DNA of 64,000 bases from Actinotalea sp. Marseille-Q4924 (GCF_916618755.1 NZ_CAKAKB010000003.1:124001-188000); one strand, 5' to 3'. Positions 9,519-18,768 are shown, counted from the first letter of the stretch. Numbers and translations are program-made. Notes: generated from the letters alone by a model not told the origin.

Positions 9519-9648
9519 CGGTCGCCGTCCTCAGCCCTGGCTGCGAGGTGGTCAGGGCGAGGCCGGGCTCGTCCGGGGAGGTCCTGCACCGTCGCGCGGT
9601 CGATGCCGAGAGGCCGTCCGAGACCTCTGGCGCGCGCCTCGGCCGGCG

Positions 9649-10230
9649 CTACGGCTCCCGGGGGTGCTGAGCGACCTCGCGGCGCATGATCCAGCGCTCG
9701 CGGTGGCCGCTGTGCGCCGTCGTCGGACTGACGCGGTGGAACCCGGCGGCCTCGAAGAGCTCGACCGTGCCGACGTAGCCTGCGACGACGTCGACTCGGG
9801 TGCCGCCGGTCTCGACGGGGTAGCCCTCGATCACCGCGGCCCCGTGGGCGACCGCGTGCTCGACGGCCCCCGCGAGCAGCACGTGCATCAGCCCCTGCCG
9901 CCGGAACGGTGCCCGCACGACGAAGCAGACGACGCTCCACGGGTCACGGTCGTCCAGCACCGGGATGGTCCGGCTGTTCATGAGGCGCCGGTAGGAGCTC
10001 CGGGGAGCGACCGAGCACCAGCCCGCGACGTCGCCGTCGACGTAGGCGAGCACCCCCGGCCCCGGCTCGGTCGCGCACTCGCCCGCCATGTACGCGGGCC
10101 GCTCCGTGTTCCTCACCCGCGAGTCCCGGTAGCTCATGCACCAGCAGGCGCCCGCGTCCGGGCGCTGCGTGCCCACGACGGTGGCGACGTCCTCGAAGCG
10201 CCCGACGGCGGGGCGCACCACGGTGGCCAT
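9649..10230 (-). CDS. GNAT-family acetyltransferase
   Basis: A 193-aa GNAT acetyltransferase. The acetyl-CoA site is recognisable in VVCFVVRAPFRRQGLMHVLLAGAVEHAVAHG. The early CWCMSYRDSR segment and a Gly-x-Pro stretch (EGYPVETGG) are typical of a group of actinobacterial GNAT proteins with unknown substrates. The C terminus (YVGTVELFEAAGF) is the usual GNAT end. TAGCGT ends 6 nt before the ATG, supporting this start. Confidence 0.88.
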   Translation of the reverse strand: MATVVRPAVGRFEDVATVVGTQRPDAGACWCMSYRDSRVRNTERPAYMAGECATEPGPGVLAYVDGDVAGWCSVAPRSSYRRLMNSRTIPVLDDRDPWSVVCFVVRAPFRRQGLMHVLLAGAVEHAVAHGAAVIEGYPVETGGTRVDVVAGYVGTVELFEAAGFHRVSPTTAHSGHRERWIMRREVAQHPREP

Positions 10231-10236
10231 CCGGCC

Positions 10237-10242
10237 ACGCTA
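10237..10242 (-). promoter_or_regulatory. -10 box of a leaderless transcript (GNAT gene)
   Basis: TAGCGT on the minus strand lies 6 nt before the ATG at 10230. Confidence 0.55.
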
Positions 10243-10374
10243 GAGGAGGGCGCCGCCGCAGGCCGCTCTCGGGGTGGCACCACGGCAGCACTTTTCATCT
10301 ATCGGCGACCGGGGAGGAGGAGTAGACCAGGGAACCACCGGCGCAATGGCGCGCGGGCCGAACCAGGAGACCTC

Positions 10375-10623
10375 ATGCCCACGTTCATGGACGTCCACCA
10401 CGGGATGCACGGCATCACCCCTGAGGCGCTCAAGGCGGCGCACCAGGCGGACCTCGACATCCAGGGGGAGGAGGGCGTCGACTTCCAGCGCGCCTGGGCC
10501 GACCCGGAGGCCGGCATGGTGTGGTGCCTCTCCGAGGCGCCGGACGCCGACGCCGTCAAGCGCATCCACGAGCGTGCTGGTCACCCGGCGTCCGAGGTCC
10601 ACGAGGTCCCCGTCGTGGTGTGA
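10375..10623 (+). CDS. SCO4226-like nickel-binding (DUF4242) small protein
   Basis: An 82-aa protein beginning MPTFMDVHHGMHGI, with the WCLSEAPDADAVKRIHERAG segment and a C-terminal Val-rich strand. This matches the SCO4226 group, ferredoxin-like-fold proteins reported to bind nickel; the alternating histidines near the N terminus fit a metal site. The ATG at 10375 is supported by AGGAGA 6 nt upstream. Confidence 0.85.
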   Translation: MPTFMDVHHGMHGITPEALKAAHQADLDIQGEEGVDFQRAWADPEAGMVWCLSEAPDADAVKRIHERAGHPASEVHEVPVVV

Positions 10624-10712
10624 CGGAGGTCCTTCCTGTCCCTCTCTCAGGCGGCGCACCCGGCCGTCCTGTCCTGCTGATGCGCGACCCGTCCCTGCCC
10701 CCGGAGGCTGTC

Positions 10713-11246
10713 ATGTCCCGTCGTTCCCTCGCCCTCGCGATGTCCCTCCCGCTCGTGGCGGCCGTCGCCGCCCCGGCAGCTGCCGGCCACCACGGCGAGG
10801 CGCCGGAGGCCTCGCGCGGCGCCGTCGTCCACCAGGTCGAGCTGCACGCGCTGAACGACTCGGGAGTCCAAGGCAAGGCGGTGCTCGTCCAGCGCGACGG
10901 CGTCCTTCGCGTCCACCTCACCGCCCGCGGTCTTGAGCCCGACATGCTCCACCCGCAGCACATCCACGGCCTACCGGGCTCGGCGGAGGCGACCTGCCCG
11001 CCGGCGTCGGCCGCGGGCGACGACGGCGTGCTGACGCTGGTCGAAGGGCTCCCGTACTACGGCGGCGTCCTCGTCGACCTCGCCCCGTACACCACCGCAC
11101 CGCAGGGGCACATCAACTACCACCGCACGTTCGAGGTGACAGGCGACGTCGCGGACCTCACGGACGAGGCGATCGTCGTGCACGGCGCGTTCGTCGACGG
11201 CCAGTACGTGGCGTCGCTCCCTGTCGCCTGCGGCACGATCGATTGA
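10713..11246 (+). CDS. Secreted CHRD-like protein
   Basis: A 177-aa exported protein. Signal peptide: MSRRSLALAMSLPLVAAVAAPAAAGHHG, with cleavage likely after AAA. The mature domain has LNDSGVQGKAVLVQRDGVLRVHL, HPQHIHGLPGS, a central YGGVLVDLAPY and a C-terminal VHGAFVDG, with one Cys pair (ATCPP...VACG). This pattern is close to CHRD or Cu/Zn-SOD-like beta-barrels, though a catalytic role is not demonstrated. The start is fixed by GGAGG at 10702-10706. Confidence 0.78.
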   Translation: MSRRSLALAMSLPLVAAVAAPAAAGHHGEAPEASRGAVVHQVELHALNDSGVQGKAVLVQRDGVLRVHLTARGLEPDMLHPQHIHGLPGSAEATCPPASAAGDDGVLTLVEGLPYYGGVLVDLAPYTTAPQGHINYHRTFEVTGDVADLTDEAIVVHGAFVDGQYVASLPVACGTID

Positions 11247-11249
11247 CGA

Positions 11250-11270
11250 GGCGCGCCCGACGGACGCGCC
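11250..11270. terminator. Short hairpin between convergent genes
   Basis: GGCGCG...CGCGCC forms a 6-bp G/C stem with a 9-nt loop between the secreted protein gene and dinB, whose 3' ends face each other. Confidence 0.45.
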
Positions 11271-11279
11271 GCACCGGCC

Positions 11280-12539
11280 TCACAGGTCGTGCTCCGCGAG
11301 CTCGCGGAACTCCTCGGGCACGGTCGCACCCCGGCTGAGCAGCGCGGGCAGGTAGCCGACCGCGTCGCGGCCGAACCTGGTCCGGACACGGTCCATGGAC
11401 CCGTCCACCGCGCGCCGTGCCGCGCCCGGGACGGTCCCGGGCCGCCACGGGTCCTGCGGCGGCAGGTCGAGCTCGAGCTGCACGGTGCGTTGCGTGGTCA
11501 GGTGGGACACGGACACCGCGAGCAGCGTGATCTCCGCTCCCGGACCGCGCTCGTCGATGGCCCCCCATGCGAGCCGCTCGGCCACCTCGGTGAGCGTCAG
11601 CGTGGACGCGACGGGCTGCGGGAGCGTCCGGGCCCGCGTGGCCCGTCCCATCCCGGCGAACCGGACCGCGACCGTGACGGTCCGCCCGGCCAGGTCCTTC
11701 TCCCGCAGCCGGCGCGCGACGCGGTCCGCGAGGTGCGTCAGCGTCGCGCGGACGTCCTCCGGCTGGGGCCGACGCCGGCTCATGGCGGACTGGGCCCCCA
11801 CCGAGCGTGCGCGCCGCGAGGTGACCACCCGGCGGGGGTCCTCGTCGTGGGCCAGCGCGCTGAGCCGGTGCCCGACGGCGCCGCCGAGGAGCCGCTCGAC
11901 GAGACTGCCGGGCACCTCCGCGAGCTCGCCCACCGTCCGGATCCCCTGCTCGGCCAGCCGCTTCTCGGTCACGGGGCCGACCCCCCACAGCAGGCCGACC
12001 GGCAGCGGGTCGAGGAACGCGCGTTCCGTGCCCGGGTGCACCACGACGAGGCCGTCTGGCTTGGCGACCTGCGAGGCCACCTTCGCCAGGTGCTTGGTCC
12101 GCGCGGCCCCGACGGAGATCGGCAGGCCCACCTCGTCGCGCACGCGCCGGCGGATCGTCGCGCCGATGACCTCGGGCGCGCCGAAGAGGTGCGTCGAGCC
12201 GGACACGTCCAGGAACGCCTCGTCGATGGAGATCCGCTCCACCGCGGGGGTCACGTCGCGCAGGACGGCCATCGCGGCGTCGCCGAGGCGCTGGTACTCG
12301 CGGAAGTGCCCGCGGACGAAGACGAGCCGAGGGCACAGCGTGGCCGCACGCCACCCCGGCATCCCGCCCTGGACGCCGAACGCCTTGGCCTCGTAGGACG
12401 CCGCAAGGACCACGCCGCCGGTCGGCCCGCCGCCGACCGCGATCGGGCGGCCGCGCAGCGCGGGGTCCAGCAGCTGCTCCACGGACGCGTAGAAGGCGTC
12501 GAGGTCTGCATGGAGGATCGTCGCGCCCTCGCTCGGCAT
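11280..12539 (-). CDS. dinB: DNA polymerase IV (Y family)
   Basis: A 419-aa translesion polymerase. The palm begins with ILHADLDAFYASVEQ, whose Asp residues bind metal. The catalytic Asp-Glu pair appears in RISIDEAFLDVSG, the helix-hairpin-helix in TVGELAEVPGSLVERLLGG, and a little-finger domain follows. No obvious beta-clamp motif is visible at the C terminus, which ends REFRELAEHDL. TAGGCT ends 6 nt before the ATG, so the transcript is probably leaderless. I see no clear SOS (LexA) box upstream. Confidence 0.94.
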   Translation of the reverse strand: MPSEGATILHADLDAFYASVEQLLDPALRGRPIAVGGGPTGGVVLAASYEAKAFGVQGGMPGWRAATLCPRLVFVRGHFREYQRLGDAAMAVLRDVTPAVERISIDEAFLDVSGSTHLFGAPEVIGATIRRRVRDEVGLPISVGAARTKHLAKVASQVAKPDGLVVVHPGTERAFLDPLPVGLLWGVGPVTEKRLAEQGIRTVGELAEVPGSLVERLLGGAVGHRLSALAHDEDPRRVVTSRRARSVGAQSAMSRRRPQPEDVRATLTHLADRVARRLREKDLAGRTVTVAVRFAGMGRATRARTLPQPVASTLTLTEVAERLAWGAIDERGPGAEITLLAVSVSHLTTQRTVQLELDLPPQDPWRPGTVPGAARRAVDGSMDRVRTRFGRDAVGYLPALLSRGATVPEEFRELAEHDL

Positions 12540-12545
12540 GTCCCG

Positions 12546-12551
12546 AGCCTA
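12546..12551 (-). promoter_or_regulatory. -10 box of a leaderless transcript (dinB)
   Basis: TAGGCT on the minus strand ends 6 nt before the ATG at 12539. Confidence 0.55.
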
Positions 12552-12613
12552 GTCGAACAGGTGTTCGAAGACCAGGCCTCGTGCCTGCAGAGGGACGGCG
12601 CCACCGCGCCGGC

Positions 12614-14266
12614 TCAGAGCAGCCGCTTCTCCTGCCCGCGGACGATGCGCAGCCAGCGGTGGTCGTACCCGTCGAGCTCGACCTGGAGGCACCCGGCCTC
12701 GTCGCACGCATTCGTCGTCTCACCGACCATGTCGACCACCCGCGTGGTCGTGTCCGCGTCACGCAGGTGGACGCGCGCCGTCCTGCGGTTCGCGGAGAGG
12801 TTGTGTAGCAGGACGAGCTGACCCGTCGTCCCCGTCATCGCGTGGGCCAGTACGGCGGGGTCGTCCTGCTCGAGCAGCTCGAGCCGGCCCCAGCCGATCT
12901 CGGGGGACCGCCGGTAGGCGTGCACGAGCGTGCGGATGAAGCTCAGGAGCGAGTCCGACACGTGGAGCTGGTCCGAGACGCTGACGTGCGCCGGCCCGTA
13001 GGAGCCCTCGACCACGGGGAGCGTGAAGGCGTCCGGGTCCGCGTTCGAGAAGCCGCCGGTGTCGCCGGAGGACCACTGCATCGGTGTCCGCACGGCGTCC
13101 CGCGTCCTGGGCAGGCCCGGGTGCTCGCCCATCCCGATCTCCTCGCCGTAGTACAGGACAGGTGCCCCGGGCAGCGAGAACAGGAGGCTGTAGACCATGC
13201 GGACCCGGCGCGGGTCGCCGTCGAGCATGGGAGGCAGTCGCCGGACGATGCCCCGCCCGTGGACCCGCTGGTCCTCCGACGGCGCGAACGCCGCGAACAC
13301 CTCCTCGCGCTCCTCCACGCTGAGCTGGTCCAGGGTCAGCTCGTCGTGGTTGCGGACGAAGTTGGCCCACTGGTTCGTCAGGGCGATCGCGGGACGGGCA
13401 CGCAGGGCCTCGACCAGCGGCCCGGCCTCCTGCCGCGCGAGCGCCAGGTAGAGCTGCTGGTTTGCCACGAAGTCGAACTGCATCGTCAGCTCGTCGCCGT
13501 CCGAGCCGCCGAAGAAGGCCATCTGCTCCGCGTAGGGGACGTTGACCTCGCCCAGCAGCATCGCGTGACCGCTGCGGCGGCCGACGTACCCGCGGATCGC
13601 CCGGAGGTAGTCGTGCTCGTCGCCGTGCTCGCCGTCGATGAGGAAGGGCACCGCGTCGACGCGGAACCCGTCGACGCCCATCTGCAGCCAGAAGCCGACG
13701 ACCTTCGCGATCTCCTCGCGCACCGCCGGGTTCGCCGTGTTGAGGTCCGGCTGGTGCCGGTAGAACGAGTGCTCGTAGTACTGCCCCGCGGCGTCGTCGA
13801 ACGACCACACGCCGTCCTCGGCGTCCGGGAACATGCTGGGCCGCTGCTGCGCGGGCGGCTCGTCACGCCACACGTAGAAGTCCCGGTAGGGGCTGTCGGG
13901 CGAGCTCCTGGCGGCTCGGAACCAGGGGTGCTGGTCGGACGTGTGGTTCACGACCAGGTCGACGATCACCCGCATGCCCCGGTCGTGTGCCGTGCGGACG
14001 ACCTCCACGAGGTCGCCCAGGTGGCCGTAGCGCTCGTCCACGCCGAAGTAGTCCGCGATGTCGTAGCCGTTGTCCTGGCGCGGTGACGGGTAGAACGGCG
14101 CGAGCCACAGGCACGTCACCCCGAGCTCGGCCAGGTAGTCCAGCCGCTGCGCGAGTCCGGCCAGGTCACCGATGCCGTCGTCGTCCCAGTCCATGTAGGT
14201 CTCGAGGTTGAGGTTGTAGTAGACGGCGGTCTTCCACCAGAGGTCGCTGGTGTCGGTGAGGCGCAC
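12614..14266 (-). CDS. GH13 alpha-glucosidase / trehalose synthase-like enzyme
   Basis: A 550-aa GH13 alpha-amylase family protein. The N terminus (WWKTAVYYNLNLETYMDWDDDGIGDLAGL) is that of the trehalose synthase/oligosaccharide-acting subgroup. Catalytic residues are seen in GFRVDAVPF (nucleophile Asp), LLGEVNVPY (acid/base Glu) and VRNHDELTL (transition-state Asp). The maltokinase domain found in longer TreS fusions is absent. Typical TreS starts W(Y/F)K.AV(F/I)YE, so this may be a hydrolase relative instead. No signal peptide is seen, so it acts in the cytoplasm. Confidence 0.88.
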   Translation of the reverse strand: MRLTDTSDLWWKTAVYYNLNLETYMDWDDDGIGDLAGLAQRLDYLAELGVTCLWLAPFYPSPRQDNGYDIADYFGVDERYGHLGDLVEVVRTAHDRGMRVIVDLVVNHTSDQHPWFRAARSSPDSPYRDFYVWRDEPPAQQRPSMFPDAEDGVWSFDDAAGQYYEHSFYRHQPDLNTANPAVREEIAKVVGFWLQMGVDGFRVDAVPFLIDGEHGDEHDYLRAIRGYVGRRSGHAMLLGEVNVPYAEQMAFFGGSDGDELTMQFDFVANQQLYLALARQEAGPLVEALRARPAIALTNQWANFVRNHDELTLDQLSVEEREEVFAAFAPSEDQRVHGRGIVRRLPPMLDGDPRRVRMVYSLLFSLPGAPVLYYGEEIGMGEHPGLPRTRDAVRTPMQWSSGDTGGFSNADPDAFTLPVVEGSYGPAHVSVSDQLHVSDSLLSFIRTLVHAYRRSPEIGWGRLELLEQDDPAVLAHAMTGTTGQLVLLHNLSANRRTARVHLRDADTTTRVVDMVGETTNACDEAGCLQVELDGYDHRWLRIVRGQEKRLL

Positions 14267-14335
14267 GGCGGGGCTCCCGGGGTCGAGGGGTGATCAAGCA
14301 GTCTCACCCACGACCGACGACGACGCCTCCCGTCG

Positions 14336-15349
14336 TCACCGCTTCCTCGGGCCGGCGAGGCCGACGACGACGTCCGCCGCCGTGAGGACCAGCTCGTGGT
14401 CGACGACCGTGAGCGCCGCCGTCCCGACCGGCAGGTCGGTGTGCCACAGCTCCGTGCCGTCGGTGAGGCGTCGTGCGACGAGGACCAGGTCGCCGTCGGT
14501 GTCACGCTCCGGGAGAAGGAGGACCCGACCGTCGGTGAGGCCGTGGCCGGCGACGGCGGGTTCGACCGTCGCCGTCCACAGCGCCTGGCCGGTGCGCACG
14601 TCGAGCGTCGTCAGAGCCGTGCCCTCGTCCAGGACCAGCACGCCGTCGACCTGCGCGACGGCCTCCACGGGGCCGGTCCGCACGCGCGGCGTCGACCAGA
14701 GCCGGTCGCCTGTGAGGAGGGCGATGCCGCGCAGGTGGGTGCCGTCCCCGGTCACGACCACGAGCGTCCGGGGCACCGAGCCGTCGGTGACGGCCGGCAG
14801 GAGGACCGGGCCGGGCAGGGCGTAGCTGCGGGAGCCTCCGCGGACGACGACGCGGCCGCGGTCCCGCTCCCCGTCGGTCGACCAGATCACCCGGGAGCCG
14901 TCGGGCAGGGTGCGGTCGATGGCCCCGGCGGGCTCGACGGGCGGTCGGGTGGCTGCGTCCGGTCCGCTGGTCCGCCATGCCTCCGTCGGTGGTCCGTCCA
15001 GCTCCTGGAGCACCCCGGGATCCGCCGCGAGCCGCGCCGCGGCGGCAGCGGCGTTGCGGGCGTCGACCACCGTCGTGGCGACCGCGACCACGGTCAGCAG
15101 CGCGACAGCGGCCAGGGCCCAACGCCGCCACGACGTCCGGAAGGAGAGCGCGCCGGCGCCCTCACCGCGGGGGTCGCCGCCGTCCGGCCGCTCCTCCCGG
15201 GGGTCACCGGGCGACACCGCGCGCAGGGCCACCGCAGCGAGCGCGATCTCGCGCAGCAGGTCCAGGAACTCGTCACGGGTCTCGTCCTCGACGAGCACGA
15301 CCTCCATGACGTCGCTGTCGTGAGGAGCGTCCGACCCCGGCCGGCGCAT
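14336..15349 (-). CDS. PQQ-like beta-propeller membrane-anchored protein
   Basis: A 337-aa protein. About 75 cytoplasmic residues are followed by one membrane helix (RRWALAAVALLTVVAVATTVV) and an external domain of PQQ-like repeats, seen as ALLTGDRLWSTP, DVRTGQALWTATV and RLTDGTELWHTDL. Such repeats form a beta-propeller; a scaffold or sensor role is likely but unproven. TAGCCT ends 6 nt before the ATG at 15349, favouring this start over the internal Met at 15307. The gene ends 69 bp before the GH13 gene on the same strand. Confidence 0.8.
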   Translation of the reverse strand: MRRPGSDAPHDSDVMEVVLVEDETRDEFLDLLREIALAAVALRAVSPGDPREERPDGGDPRGEGAGALSFRTSWRRWALAAVALLTVVAVATTVVDARNAAAAAARLAADPGVLQELDGPPTEAWRTSGPDAATRPPVEPAGAIDRTLPDGSRVIWSTDGERDRGRVVVRGGSRSYALPGPVLLPAVTDGSVPRTLVVVTGDGTHLRGIALLTGDRLWSTPRVRTGPVEAVAQVDGVLVLDEGTALTTLDVRTGQALWTATVEPAVAGHGLTDGRVLLLPERDTDGDLVLVARRLTDGTELWHTDLPVGTAALTVVDHELVLTAADVVVGLAGPRKR

Positions 15350-15355
15350 GCTGCC

Positions 15356-15361
15356 AGGCTA
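15356..15361 (-). promoter_or_regulatory. -10 box of a leaderless transcript (PQQ-like gene)
   Basis: TAGCCT on the minus strand lies 6 nt before the ATG at 15349. Confidence 0.5.
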
Positions 15362-15404
15362 CCCAGCGGCGGGCGTGGCGTCCCGGGAGAGGGCGCGGCG
15401 GAGG

Positions 15405-16166
15405 TCACCCGTCGACCGGCGTCACCGGACGTCGCGCGTCGAACGGTGCGCCGAACCGGGTCCGCACCCCTCGGGAGAAGAGCACCGAGTCCGGCGGCCG
15501 CGTCGCGACGCCTGCCGGCCCGCACGCGGCGACGAGCGTCTCGTCGAGGTGGAGCAGCTCGGCGCGCTGCAGCGGCCACGCCTCGTGCGTGTTCGGGACG
15601 TAGAGGGTGCGGCCGAACGCGTGGGTGTGCAGACCCCACCGCGCCGTGAGGAAGTGCTCCAGCGGTCCTGGGTCCGTCACCGCGGCCCCCGGCCGGACGG
15701 CCAGCGCCGTCGCCGCCGACCGCGGGCCTGGCCAGCGCCGCCGCGAGTGGTAGCGCACGACGCCGTCGGACTCCCGGACGCTCATCCGTGCCCAGGTGTA
15801 CGGCAGGCCGAACGCCGCGCGCGCCGCCAGGACGACGGCGAGCCGGGACGCCTCCAGGGTGAGGAACACGACCCCGCGGCGCCCCTGGTCGTCGACCGAG
15901 TACAGGCGGATGTTCGTCTCGGCGAACGTGCCGAGGTAGGGGATCGCAGGCCCCCGACCGACTCCCGCGCCGACCATCCGGAACGGGACGAGGCCGACCC
16001 ACGTGGCGCCGTCGTGCACGTCGGGGTGGGTCCCGGCGGGAAGGAGCGGCGCGACGACGGCCGGGTCGGCACGCCAGTGCACGAACGTGAGGTCCCGCCA
16101 TGCCTGGCCCATGATGCGTGCGCCCGGCAGCACCGGGGCGGTCACGGTCAGCGGCTGCGCGCCCAT
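15405..16166 (-). CDS. YqjF/DUF2071 family protein
   Basis: A 253-aa protein of the DUF2071 (YqjF) family, seen in WRDLTFVHWRADPAVVAPLLPAG near the N terminus, VGLVPFRMVGAGVG and ETNIRLYSVDDQGRRGVVFLTLEASR. The function of the family is unknown; related folds include acetoacetate decarboxylase. The ATG at 16166 is chosen over a GTG at 16181. Confidence 0.85.
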   Translation of the reverse strand: MGAQPLTVTAPVLPGARIMGQAWRDLTFVHWRADPAVVAPLLPAGTHPDVHDGATWVGLVPFRMVGAGVGRGPAIPYLGTFAETNIRLYSVDDQGRRGVVFLTLEASRLAVVLAARAAFGLPYTWARMSVRESDGVVRYHSRRRWPGPRSAATALAVRPGAAVTDPGPLEHFLTARWGLHTHAFGRTLYVPNTHEAWPLQRAELLHLDETLVAACGPAGVATRPPDSVLFSRGVRTRFGAPFDARRPVTPVDG

Positions 16167-16311
16167 GGCTCCACTGTGCACCCGTGGTGCGGGGCGGTCG
16201 CCGCCTGGATGGGCCGGCTCTCAGGCGGGCCGATCCGCGGTAAACGTTGAACCGATCGGGCTTCCGGGGTGACACTGGCCCTCCGGACGACGACGACCGC
16301 AGGAGGCCACC

Positions 16312-17157
16312 ATGGCGCAGGGCACCTCGCACGGCACCTCGCACGAGATCGACACCGCTCCGATCGTGGACGCGCTCTACACGGACGGCATCACCGCGCT
16401 GCGCGGCGCGTTCGACGTCGTGTGGGTCGACCGGCTGCGCGAGGACGTCGACGCCGCGTTCGAGGACGCGGTCAACCGCCCGGGCGGCGCCGTCGGCCGG
16501 GGCCCGAAGCGGTGGTACGTGGAGATCCACCCGCAGCAGATCCGCGGGTTCGTCGACCTCGTCACCCCCCCGTGGGTGGTCGCCACGTGCGAGGCCGTCC
16601 TCGGCCCGGACTACGAGATCGTCGAGGTCGGCTTCGACACCCCGTTCCCGGGGGCGATGAACCAGCCGTGGCACCGCGACTTCCCCATGCCGGAGGAGAC
16701 CCGGCAGGAGCGCCGGCTCACGTCGCTCGCGTTCAACATGACGCTCGTCGACACCACGGAGGACATGGGGCCCTTCGAGATCGCGCCGGGGACGCAGTGG
16801 GACGACAGCCCGGAGTTCGACCACGGCATGTTCCCCCCGAAGGAGCACTACGGGCGGTACGAGGGCCTCGCCGTCCGCAAGATGCCGCAGCGCGGGGACA
16901 TCTCGGCGCGGTCAGCGCTGACCATCCACCGCGGGACGACGAACCACTCGGAGAAGTACCGTCCCGTGCTGGTCCTCGGGGTGGACGCCCCCGGGGCCGG
17001 CAACGCCGAGCACCACGACCTCGCGGTCACCGAGGACTACTGGGCGGCCCTGCCGCAGCAGGTGCGGGACCACCTGCACTGCCCGGTGGTGGACGAGCTG
17101 ACGCCGATCGTCCAGAAGCACACGATCGAGGGCCTGGTCATGGGAGAGGCGGAGTAG
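16312..17157 (+). CDS. Phytanoyl-CoA dioxygenase family protein
   Basis: A 281-aa Fe(II)/2-oxoglutarate-dependent oxygenase of the PhyH family. The HxD iron ligands lie in QPWHRDFPMP and the distal histidine in ALTIHRGTTNHS. The glycine-rich DMGPFEIAPGTQWD strand also matches. Substrate unknown. A strong AGGAGG (16301-16306) precedes the ATG. It converges on the LysE-type exporter gene. Confidence 0.88.
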   Translation: MAQGTSHGTSHEIDTAPIVDALYTDGITALRGAFDVVWVDRLREDVDAAFEDAVNRPGGAVGRGPKRWYVEIHPQQIRGFVDLVTPPWVVATCEAVLGPDYEIVEVGFDTPFPGAMNQPWHRDFPMPEETRQERRLTSLAFNMTLVDTTEDMGPFEIAPGTQWDDSPEFDHGMFPPKEHYGRYEGLAVRKMPQRGDISARSALTIHRGTTNHSEKYRPVLVLGVDAPGAGNAEHHDLAVTEDYWAALPQQVRDHLHCPVVDELTPIVQKHTIEGLVMGEAE

Positions 17158-17193
17158 CCGGCAGCCCGGTCCGGTGGCGCCCCGGGGGCGGGG

Positions 17194-17811
17194 TCAGAGC
17201 GCGGCGGCCACGAGCGACGCGGCGAGCACGAGCATGACGACGGCGATCGCCGCGTCGAGCACCTGCCACGCGCGTGGACGGGCGAACAGGGGCCGCAGGA
17301 GCGCGGCCCCGTACCCCAGGGCGCTGAACCACACGACGCTGCCGACGGCGGCGCCCGCCGCGAACCACCACTGCCTGCCCGGGTGGCTCTGGGCGATGGA
17401 CCCCAGCAGCACGACGGTGTCGAGGTACACGTGCGGGTTCAGCCACGTCAGCGCGAGCGCCGTCGTGGCGGTCGCCGCCAGGGACGCCGGCACGGCCCCG
17501 CCGCGGGGCGCCAGGACGTCGTGGCGCACGGCGCGGCGCGCGGCCAGCAACCCGTAGGTCGTGAGGAACACCGCACCGGCGACCCGCACGACGTCGAGCA
17601 GGACCGGTCGGCCCTGCACGACGGCGCCGGCCCCCGCGACACCCGCCGCGATGAGCACGGCGTCGGACAGCGCGCACACGAGCACGACGGCACCGACGTG
17701 CTGCCGAGCCAGGCCCTGTCGCAGGACGAACGCGTTCTGCGCCCCGATCGCCACGATGAGGGACAGGCCGAGGCCGAGGCCGGAGAGCGCGGCGAGCACG
17801 TCGGGGAGCAC
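17194..17811 (-). CDS. argO: LysE/ArgO family amino-acid exporter
   Basis: A 205-aa six-helix exporter of the LysE superfamily. The hallmark IVAIGAQNAFVLRQGL near residue 20 and LTWLNPHVYLDTVVLLG in the middle are clear. It exports basic amino acids (Lys/Arg). It is divergent from an ArgP/LysG-type LysR regulator, the classical arrangement in which that regulator activates the exporter when cytoplasmic lysine or arginine is high. The GTG start is supported by TAGCGT 6 nt upstream. Confidence 0.92.
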   Translation of the reverse strand: MLPDVLAALSGLGLGLSLIVAIGAQNAFVLRQGLARQHVGAVVLVCALSDAVLIAAGVAGAGAVVQGRPVLLDVVRVAGAVFLTTYGLLAARRAVRHDVLAPRGGAVPASLAATATTALALTWLNPHVYLDTVVLLGSIAQSHPGRQWWFAAGAAVGSVVWFSALGYGAALLRPLFARPRAWQVLDAAIAVVMLVLAASLVAAAL

Positions 17812-17817
17812 GCGACG

Positions 17818-17823
17818 ACGCTA
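17818..17823 (-). promoter_or_regulatory. -10 box of a leaderless transcript (argO)
   Basis: TAGCGT on the minus strand lies 6 nt before the GTG at 17811. The LysG operator should lie between this and 17869. Confidence 0.55.
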
Positions 17824-17868
17824 GGCGTCGGGGTCGATGAAGACCAGTTCAGGTTTCTGACGATCGGT

Positions 17869-17874
17869 TAGCGT
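17869..17874 (+). promoter_or_regulatory. -10 box of a leaderless transcript (lysG/argP)
   Basis: TAGCGT lies 6 nt before the ATG at 17881, the mirror image of the argO promoter on the other strand. Confidence 0.55.
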
Positions 17875-17880
17875 GGCTTC

Positions 17881-18768
17881 ATGGACCTGGACCTCGCCCA
17901 GCTCCGCGCGCTCAGCGCGACGGTCTCCGAGGGGACGCTCGAGGCCGCTGCGCGGTCGCTCCACATCACGCCGTCCGCGGTGAGCCAGCGGCTGCGCGCC
18001 CTCGAGGTCGCCACCGGCCGCGTGCTCCTCGTCCGCAGCAGGCCCGTGCGGCCGACCGAGTCGGGGGAGGTGCTGCTCCGCCTGGCCCGGCAGATCGACC
18101 TCCTCGCCGGGGACGCCGTCGCCGAGCTCGGCGTCGCGGCCGCGGACGACCGGATCGTCACGCTGCCGATCGCGGTCAACGCCGACTCCTTGGCCACGTG
18201 GGCCCTGCCCGCCCTGGCCGAGCTGGCGGGCGACGTCGCGCTCGAGCTGCACCGCGACGACGAGGAGCACACCGCGGCCCTCCTGCGCTCCGGCGCGGTC
18301 GTGGCCGCCGTCACGACGGACCCGGACCCCGTCCCGGGGTGCTCGGTCACGCGCCTCGGCGTCATGCGCTACCGACCGACGGCGTCGCCGACGTTCGCCC
18401 GCCGCTGGTTTCCCGGCGGCGTGACGGCCGAGGCGTTGGCGCGCGCGCCCGTCGTCGTCTTCGACCGCAAGGACGACCTGCAGCACCGCTACCTGCGCGA
18501 GCGGCTCTCGGAGCCGGTGTCCCCGCCGACGCACGGGGTGCCCGCGTCGGCGGAGTTCCTCACCGCCGTCCGGCTCGGCATGGGCTGGGGGATGCTCCCC
18601 GACCTCCAGGCCGCCGCCGCGCGCGACGCCGGCGACCTGGTCGACCTGGACCCGGCCGGGGCCGTCGACGTCGTCCTGCACTGGCAGCAGTGGAAGCTGC
18701 GATCGGCGCGGCTGGACCGCGTCGGCGCGGCCCTCGCGACGGCGGCGCGCGCCCAGCTCCTGCGGTGA
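17881..18768 (+). CDS. lysG: LysR-type regulator ArgP/LysG
   Basis: A 295-aa LysR regulator. The N-terminal helix-turn-helix is ARSLHITPSAVSQRLRALEVATGRVLLVRS. The effector domain follows, with the ArgP-type features YRPTASPTFARRWFPGGV, VFDRKDDLQHRYLRE and PASAEFLTAVRLGMGWGMLPD. ArgP/LysG senses lysine or arginine and controls the exporter. The divergent argO gene 69 bp away confirms the pairing. Confidence 0.92.
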   Translation: MDLDLAQLRALSATVSEGTLEAAARSLHITPSAVSQRLRALEVATGRVLLVRSRPVRPTESGEVLLRLARQIDLLAGDAVAELGVAAADDRIVTLPIAVNADSLATWALPALAELAGDVALELHRDDEEHTAALLRSGAVVAAVTTDPDPVPGCSVTRLGVMRYRPTASPTFARRWFPGGVTAEALARAPVVVFDRKDDLQHRYLRERLSEPVSPPTHGVPASAEFLTAVRLGMGWGMLPDLQAAAARDAGDLVDLDPAGAVDVVLHWQQWKLRSARLDRVGAALATAARAQLLR